A stretch of 64,000 nucleotides of DNA, from positions 216,417,783 through 216,481,782 of the forward strand of contig NC_085141.1 in NCBI RefSeq assembly GCF_024139115.2, in the 5' to 3' direction. The translations under genes were made by a program, and so were the position numbers. The DNA is from Armigeres subalbatus (lineage: Eukaryota > Arthropoda > Insecta > Diptera > Culicidae). This document shows, in pieces, positions 57,668 through 64,000 of this stretch. The notes under the pieces were generated by a model that had not been told where the DNA came from, ran no database searches, and saw only the letters and a list, made by a program, of their open reading frames with translations. Position 1 is the stretch's first letter; each line of letters starts with the position of its first letter.

Positions 57668-58042
57668 CTAATCAGACAAATCAACGTTTTTTTTCTCTGC
57701 TGAAAGAAGTTCAGTTCTCAACCACAAGCTCCAAAATCTCTCGTCAACACCGACTTTATAGCAATCAAAACTTAGTCCGTAGTTTCTACGCAAACATATT
57801 GCAGAACACTTTAGAATTGCGTGAACTTCCGCTTCGAATACGGATGGCCAACTTCTCATGGGAATCGATATGTCTATCCAAGGGCCAGTAGCTCCTGCTC
57901 CCACTTAGTTGTTCAATTTTGAACCGTCAGTATTAAACGTAATTGATCCTGCGTGATGTTTCGGTCCTCCATTTAACCATTTATTGCGCCCAGGATCAAT
58001 TACTTCAAACAGTCGATTGAAATTGTACTTTTTCTCCATCTA
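57668..58042 (-). pseudogene. RNase H fragment of a non-LTR retrotransposon
   Basis: On the minus strand the frame reads KYNFNRLFEVIDPG, ITFNTDGSKLNN, an in-frame stop, then GAGATGPWIDISIPMRSWPS, FEAEVHAILKCSAICLRRNY. The TDGSK and EVHAI blocks are the first two active-site regions of RNase H in I/Loa/R1-type elements. The last part is lost. It differs in type from the RTE-like elements elsewhere in the window, which lack RNase H. Confidence 0.75.
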
Positions 58043-58193
58043 GTCTCCATTGTTTATTACTAGGGAGCTTACACTAAAGTTTTTTGGGATGATGGGCCTT
58101 AAGGTCACCTCATATAAGGTTTTCGGATCTTCTGATCCTCAAAGCACTTTTTTCAGCTTCTAATTGTACAATTTGATGAAGAGGAAGCATGTA

Positions 58194-58759
58194 GGGGAAG
58201 GTGGGTTGACTTGATCCCCGGGGAGACTAGATCACCCCCTGTTTTATCGAGAACTAAAGTAGTTTTGTTCTAGCGTATTTTTAGTATAGATCCTCTAGAC
58301 AAATGACCACTATGTGGTGAGTTATTTTCTGGATTGACAACCTTATTTATTCTGCAGGGCGGTTTGTATGTTTTGACCTTCCCAAAAGATTTTTTTATTG
58401 GCCACGCAAAATTTGAACAACTTTGCATAACAATGACCAAAGTCTCACAGCAACAAGCCATAAATATGCTTATTGATCTGTACTGATGAAAATGTCAACA
58501 TTCCATCAAATTTTTAGGGTATTTGATTTGAAGTTATTGCCTCAATATGGGGACACTTGATCCCCCGTTAGTTACCTATACAAAAATATAAATCTGTTCT
58601 TAGGCTTCTAATTTTGTGTAGATTTGGCGGATTTAATGAAGGGTTGGCAGGAAAAATTATTTATTGCCTAGATCTCATAGAAAGGGGATCAAGTCTTTTT
58701 ATTTTTGGTTGTGATACATCGGAAATCAGAAAAGGGGATCAAGTCTACCCAGTCTCCCC
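58194..58759 (+). mobile_element. MITE family A, copy 2, intact, 566 bp
   Basis: Ends GGGGAAGGTGGGTTGACTTG and CAAGTCTACCCAGTCTCCCC, inverted, flanked by TA (58192-58193, 58760-58761). The inner GATCCCC / GGGGATC motif repeats near both ends and at 58560. It is the reference for the interrupted copy at 28220-30560. Confidence 0.85.
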
Positions 58760-58761
58760 TA

Positions 58762-59343
58762 CAGTGAAGCATTTAGAGCAGTTGATGGTGTACTGCTCAT
58801 TGCACCTGTAATTGAGATGGATGTTAATCGTTTACCTGTACTTCCGTTCTGAATTTTCATCAACTCAAAATTATGTTATTTTCACTCACCCGCACAGTGG
58901 CGGGTCCCCATACAAATATCGGACAAAACCTAATATGTTGGTCTATTTTTCACCAAAGAGTAATTTTGGAACGCTAAATTCATTTTGAGGTTAGAATTGT
59001 TATCTAACATATATTATACTACTCAAGTACTTCCAGAAGCCCATGCCTTAATGTCTAAAGTAGTAACAGTGTCCTTATTCTAACATTCACGCACAGAAAA
59101 TCTGAATATTTGAAATAATTTTAATATTTATTGTTTTCAATAACTGAAATCTATTTGTTGCAAAAATACAGTTGTGTTGAACTAATCATGTTTTGTTTTC
59201 AAAACAATATAGAATAATTGTTGATTTTACTAGTATGATGAACAAATAAGTATATTTTTGAAACAACAATTATACACTTTGTTCTGAATATAAAGTTTGT
59301 TTATTTCAATCAATAACATTGTAGATTCGAATAATTTTATTTT
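58762..59343. other. upstream region of the SAM-domain gene; no gene
   Basis: AT-rich, no frame of note. Any promoter of the next gene must lie here or in its first non-coding exon. Confidence 0.4.
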
Positions 59344-59348
59344 TCAGT
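59344..59348 (+). promoter_or_regulatory. possible initiator or splice acceptor
   Basis: TCAGT lies 87 bp upstream of the start codon and matches the arthropod initiator. The preceding TTTTATTTTTCAG could equally be a 3' splice site after a non-coding first exon. Sequence alone cannot decide. Confidence 0.25.
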
Positions 59349-59434
59349 GTGTAAAAGAAAAACGGAACAGTAAGTGCACCGCCAGCATCGCCATTTTGTT
59401 TACTGTCGTAAAACGTTTTCATTATCACTGCAAA

Positions 59435-62400
59435 ATGTCCGGGTCGGATAATTCACTTATCGAGGAATTAGATGTTGAGAAAATTTCTGTTGAGGAAGTG
59501 CGTCTTATTGAATTGCTCAATAGCTTCGGACTATCTGAGTCTATTATTGAAAGTTTTCTCGGTAAGTTTTTAATTGCTCTTAGCCTATACATATGCTTTG
59601 CATTAACCAAATTTCATTTTTTCTCATAGTCAATGGCTACACTACTGAAACGCTCAAGATAATTCAGCGCAAGGAGATTGAAGAATTGATTCCTCCTCCA
59701 TCCCTCGCAGAAAGAACCAAGTTTATACATCATTTGGATGCCTGGAGAGTAGCTCAGGTACTTCTGTATATTTTCTGCTTTACATTACGTATCATTTTAC
59801 AAATTGTTTTCACAGGGACTACCAAAAGTTGCCGAATTGTCAACAGAAAGCGTTTCATCCGCTATACAAAGCACCAGTTCCGGTTCTACAACAAAGTCAT
59901 CCGGGAAAAATCTGATCACCCGTGATTCGTGCACAGCCGCTTTTTTATTGAACAACTCATCGAAAGGACAATCGATTATTGAGAACTATAAAAAAGTTCA
60001 ATTTCTTTCCCGGTCTGATAAAAAAAGCATCACGCATATCGTCATCGACGAGTTCAAGAACAGATTCTCGAAACTGACATCGTTAGAGTTGATGGAAAAG
60101 GCCAAGGAGCTGAAACACATTTTTCCGGGTGAGCCACAGGTAATATTTGTGTTATTTATATTCTCTTTTCTGCTGTGCTGATTAACAGTGTTCTGGCAGG
60201 AAACATGGTATCAACCAACATTCGTGACAGACAGCTCGGGAAGGAGGAAACGCATTAACAAACAAGCAAAAGGTCGCTTGTATGACAGGAACGTCAACTA
60301 CAAGGAGGTGGACCATCACATTTCTCAGCAAGTAATAGGTACATCTGAACCTTCCACCGAAAAGGATTCGGACGCTTCCAGTACAAACGGTAAGAGTTTT
60401 AATTGAAACATAATCCAAAATGTGCCCCTCTGTATTATTCACGCTCGGTAATAACGTCTATTCTAGTTTATTCAGACTATAAACTATTAAAACTTGAAAA
60501 ATAGTATTTTGCCGCTAGCTTACCTGTGAGTCAGTCTCTTATTTGACATTTATGGAGGTCAACTGCACCCTTCCCTTCCGAGCATTTTGATCAATGTGGT
60601 AAATAAGAAGGCTTGAGTCCACGTTATCAGCACCTTCCCATCTACTACATTGCTCAGAATACTCGGAACTGGAACTGGATACATTATATGCCAATGAAAA
60701 TTAAAAGTGTAACCATTGACTTCAGGATACTCCTTCTAAAATAATAAAGCTTGTCATCTGAACAGGCACAGTAAAGGCATAAGTACTGGAATGCTAATGG
60801 CGTTATTAGTATTAAGCTTGTTTTTCAGAATACTAATTGCAATATGTTGAAATTGACCGTTAATTATGTCTCATGCTGTAGAGAATGTTTTGTTTTGTCA
60901 ATCACTTTAAGTACCGGTCGAGGTACTGGTACTTTGGCTGCCAGGCCGCGGAAGACTAGATGTTGGTCACGCGATTTGAAGCGACATTAGCAATCATTAT
61001 GTACTCCATTTCACGGTGACGTCATCACCTCACCTATCTCTTTTCACCCTGCAAATCAAATTTGACAGGTAGTGGTCCTGTTGTATTCTAATTTTTATCA
61101 AGTGGGAGAGAGAAATGATACAATGCAATGCCCTATACTTTAGAATTAACTCGCTACACGGACGTGCTTTTCTCATTGCATACAAATTATGAAACAACAA
61201 GACCATTAACTGTCAAAATTGACATTTAATGGCCTTGTTGTTTTCCAACTTTCATGAAGAATGAAAGACGGGTGTTTTCAAACCAATGCTTCACATCCTT
61301 ACCCTATCCCTTTCACGTCATTACCGAGTGTGTAAAATGAGATAACCTTAGTCTGCATGATTTAGATTGACAACACTGTGTTCTTTAGTTGCAGAATACC
61401 AGCAGGTGAAGGCTTGGCTTGTCCACAACCAAGACGAATGGGAGGAGCTGAAAGCAAAGTGGAAACGATCCAGCCCCTGGCGGCTATTGGAAGTTGCTAA
61501 GATCAACGGTCGCACATGTTCTTCTATCCTTGCTGAGTATCCGACACTACGAAATCACCGAGGATATCAACTTGTTCAAATCGATTTTGCACAGAAGTTT
61601 TCGGGAAAAGATGATGTTCTATTCGAACGCTGGATAGGATTTTCCAAAGTCGTGGAACAAATTTTGCAACTTGAAGTGGCAGACGTCAATGGGAGAGCGC
61701 TCCTCGCATGCTTGGATGCGGGTGAAGTTACCGAGGGTAAGTTGTCTCTGAGAGATCGACCGATTTTGTCTAACTTTGTTAAACAGTTTGTTGAATCGAT
61801 GCTCATGACGCATTCCGTCTTGCCACTAATTTTAGTAGGATGTATGTAAATCTTTCGATTTAAGTAGATTTTAACGATGACGCAATCTAAGGTCCAATCA
61901 CCCTACTTCGTAGACTCCGTTTAGAACTTGATAAATAATTAGTCTTTGGATGTGTTAAACTCTCATAAGCATTGTTTCTTCTGAATGATAGAATCAGTTG
62001 ATTTGTCCTAAAAAATATGAGGACCTATTATTTTTTATCAATGAAATTCAAATAATTTAAGCTTTTATTCAACCACAAAAAGATATCTTAACAATTACAA
62101 TGAAACGATATTCTCAATAACACTTTTTATTTATTATTATTTTTAGATGCTCGGAACTATGTGATTGTTGCTCTTCTCGCCCACATACTGCCTCGTGCAC
62201 ACATTAAGTGTCCGGGTAAGAAACGGTGGAAGCCCTCCAACAGTGAAGCGCAGGAAGGTGTAGTGCTCCATGTGCAGCAGCTATCCGACCTAGAATCAAC
62301 TCTTGCTCGTCTGTTCAAAGGATTTCGTGACAGAGGAATTTCTTCTGCTCCTTTCATCGTCATTCACGGTGAAGATTGGAAGAACCCGACCAGTTTCACT

Positions 62401-62619
62401 GTCTGGAATAATGTGGTGTCTTACAAGCTGCCAAGTTTTCTGAAAGCTTTGGACATATGCATCAAGATCTACAAGACTTACAGTATCGATTATCCACCGC
62501 AGTCAGCTATCATTTGGAAGCTGCTGTCCACGTACTTATTTGAAATCGACGAATCTGAGCAGAACCCTACTGTTGAATCTTTGTGCTCAACAATACGCCA
62601 AAAATTATCATCAGAATGA
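59435..62619 (+). CDS. SAM-domain protein, SAMD3-like, six exons, 564 residues
   Basis: Proposed exons: 59435-59561, 59630-59757, 59816-60139, 60200-60389, 61389-61841 and 62147-62619. All introns are GT..AG, and phases join without a break. The ATG at 59435 is preceded by CAAA, the insect start context. Residues about 14-85 form a SAM-like helical bundle (LNSFGLSESIIESFLVNGYT, LKIIQRKEIEEL). The next exons resemble the repeated 'SAMD3-like' proteins of fish and invertebrates (LLNNSSKGQSIIENY, GEPQ/ETWYQ), followed by a long helical region (WLVHNQDEWEELKAKW) and a mixed C-terminus. SAM domains mediate protein self-association; no catalytic motif is evident. Exon 5 has two acceptors six bases apart (61388 and 61394), both in frame. 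The stop TGA (62617-62619) overlaps the next ATG. The 1-kb fourth intron holds a MITE remnant. Family naming is from recollection. Confidence 0.72.
60530..60690. repeat. remnant of the 299-573 MITE in intron 4
   Basis: GGTCAACTGCACCC, GAGCATTTTGATCAATGTGG, AATAAGAAGGCT and TTATCAGCACCTTC align with 366-483. Only one arm and the centre remain. Confidence 0.75.
61192..61241. repeat. 25-bp inverted repeat in intron 4
   Basis: AAACAACAAGACCATTAACT at 61192 and its near inverse ATTTAATGGCCTTGTTGTTT, back to back with almost no loop and two mismatches. It is a possible cruciform or small MITE. Confidence 0.75.
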
Positions 62620-63775
62620 TTCGCTGCATCGTTAATAAATGTTTTTGGAAAGCAACCTCGATCAACAGCTTGTACGAACATTTAAATAGAGTGCACAGTT
62701 CGATATCATTATATGTTTGTAACTACGAGGGCTGGTGTGTATCAGTGGAGAACACTCAACGGCTGCAAGTGTTCATTAACAGATGCCTGCGGTATATAAT
62801 TCGGGCCTGGTGGCCTCACAACTGGATCTCAAACAACGAGCTCCATCGTCGTTGTCACCAGAGGCCGATAACAACAGAAATTCGGGATCGGAAGTGGGGC
62901 TGGGTCGGCCACACTCTACGTAGGGGCGGAAACGAAATCTGTAAGCAAGCATTAGACTGGAACCCAGCGGGACATCGCAGCAGAGGCAGACCCAGAGGCT
63001 CATGGCGGCGAAGCCTCAATAAAGAAATAAAAGAAGTCGACCGAAATCTAACCTGGCAACAGGTTAAAGCGATAGCCGGGCATCGCTCAGGATGGAGATC
63101 TTTCAAGTCGGCCCTTTGCACCACCGGAGGTGTACAGGATCCATAAGTAAGTAAGTAACTACGAGGGCTGTTCCAGAAACTTTAGCGTTCGAGCATCATT
63201 TTTCCGTCATTTTAAAAAACATTATGAAGAAGTTAGTTGGAGAAATATTAACTCACAACAAGAGAGGAAATTAACAAACGAACTTCATTTTCCGTCCGAA
63301 AGTGAAAAAACAAGCGAGCAGAAAGTGCAAAGTGACTCTGTAGAGATAACGAGCAACGAAGAAATAGAAATAAACGCCAATGAACCGATAGAGAAGAATA
63401 ACATTATTGATTTTGATGAGCTGTCTAATCGACTAAGGTTGATGAGTTTGAACTTCAACTTAAAATGGTTAAATACGAATACCTTACCACGCAGTACCGT
63501 GTTTGAAATGCAAAAAGATGTCAGAACGAGTATACTTAAACCATGCGAGGAAATCGTTACTAATATGGAGACAACAGGTTACATCTCTTCTGCAAGCGGA
63601 ACTATGCTCAAGAAAATGTTCGATGTTTTCACCGGTGTAGAAACTGAGTATAAGTTACTTCAAGAATTAAAAGCATCAGATTTATTTAAAGATGCACGAG
63701 AATTCATAATAAGTGATGTTTTACAAGCCGGTATTGTAAACAATCAACAGCAACTGATCAATGATCGAATAAGTG
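62616..63775 (+). CDS. C2H2 zinc-finger protein, second cistron, split by insertion
   Basis: ATG at 62616-62618 overlaps the upstream TGA as ATGA. The N-terminus has one C2H2 finger (MIRCIVNKCFWKATSINSLY..HLNRVH) and begins a second (YVCNYEG). At 62735 a retroelement fragment intervenes. At 63157 the same codons recur, and the finger is completed by CSRNFSVRASFFRHFKKHY. After the fingers come an acidic linker and a helical region ending at a GTGAGT donor (exon end 63775). The next exon could not be placed before the window end. I recall similar C2H2 proteins as repeated genes next to SAMD3-like genes. The insertion adds 436 bp, which shifts the frame, so this allele is probably non-functional unless the insert is spliced out. 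No catalytic core is visible in the part present. Confidence 0.6.
62735..63154 (+). mobile_element. 3' fragment of a non-LTR retrotransposon inside a zinc-finger exon
   Basis: Bounded by the 16-bp duplication GTAACTACGAGGGCTG (62719-62734, 63155-63170) and ending in TAAG repeats (ATAAGTAAGTAA). It encodes only the RT C-terminus: FINRCLRYIIRAWWP, ELHRRCHQRPI, RKWGWVGHTLRRG, LDWNPAGHRSRGRPRGSW, then a stop at 63146. Its frame happens to join that of the first zinc finger, giving a fused frame of about 176 codons. The family differs from the three other RT elements in the window. Confidence 0.85.
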
Positions 63776-64000
63776 GTGAGTTTTTGGCAAAATATATATT
63801 TTGATCATATTTTTAACGTCATAAGACGACTTAGTAATATTCCATTCAATTCCACCTCTTGAGTGTAGCTTTACAGATACGCATTTCAACCTCAACTGTG
63901 TCTAATGTCAACATGCCTAACTACAATACCTCAGATACAATCTAACAATCAAGTAGTAGAATTAAACGGAATAGTACTAACTCGTCTAACGAAGAAAAAA
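63776..64000 (+). other. intron of the zinc-finger gene, next exon unresolved
   Basis: Follows the GTGAGT donor. Candidate acceptors at 63868, 63876 and near 63950 were tried. The first two hit stops in the required phase, and the third gives an open but short frame. The gene continues outside the window or decays here. Confidence 0.4.

Noticed and set aside
62583..63146. A single zinc-finger/RT fusion gene
   Set aside because: The 16-bp duplication and the resumption of the finger after 63157 show an insertion inside an exon.
1..64000. Endogenous viral elements, as commonly found in Aedes repeat clusters
   Set aside because: I looked for flavivirus-, rhabdovirus- or chuvirus-like coding and saw none. 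The RT sequences belong to retrotransposons.

Overview
The window looks like mosquito nuclear DNA, most likely Aedes. It is AT-rich, gene-poor and packed with nested transposable elements. It carries a tRNA-headed SINE of the Feilai type, RTE-like non-LTR retrotransposons and many foldback MITEs with TA target sites. Introns have canonical GT..AG ends. No bacterial, plasmid or viral gene organisation is visible. Family names come from recognition of motifs, because no database search was possible.

Layout. 193-6370 is a hAT-type element with a perfect 8-bp target duplication; it holds a foldback MITE, a Ty3/mag-like LTR retrotransposon (582-4413) and a minisatellite. 6971-7471 (minus) is the only ordinary-looking host exon (AKAP2/MISP-like, tentative). 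9.4-14.5 kb holds foldbacks, transposase relics and a mosquito repeat with a microsatellite and a 167-bp tandem array. 17.1-20.1 kb is a transposase-like pseudogene split by a minus-strand RT element. Two more RTE-like elements lie at 24.0-27.05 and 32.87-36.13 kb; the second has both ends and a 15-bp target duplication. 28.2-30.56 kb is one MITE inside another, followed by a Feilai-like SINE at 31.0 kb. 37.79-45.17 kb is a pogo-like DNA transposon. Its transposase is broken by a hAT MITE, and it contains a 1.9-kb TIR element inserted into its own twin. 46.4-58.8 kb is more retroelement fragments, foldbacks and tandem repeats.

59.4-64.0 kb holds the most unusual locus. A spliced gene for a 564-residue SAM-domain protein (SAMD3-like, six exons) ends in an ATGA overlap with a second reading frame on the same strand. 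That frame encodes a C2H2 zinc-finger protein and runs towards the window end. It is split inside its second finger by a 3' fragment of a non-LTR retrotransposon flanked by a 16-bp target duplication. The stop/start overlap suggests a two-cistron unit, perhaps an undescribed mobile element or a domesticated descendant.

Most genes here do not form a pathway. The sequence records successive insertions, and many can be ordered because they interrupt one another with intact target duplications.
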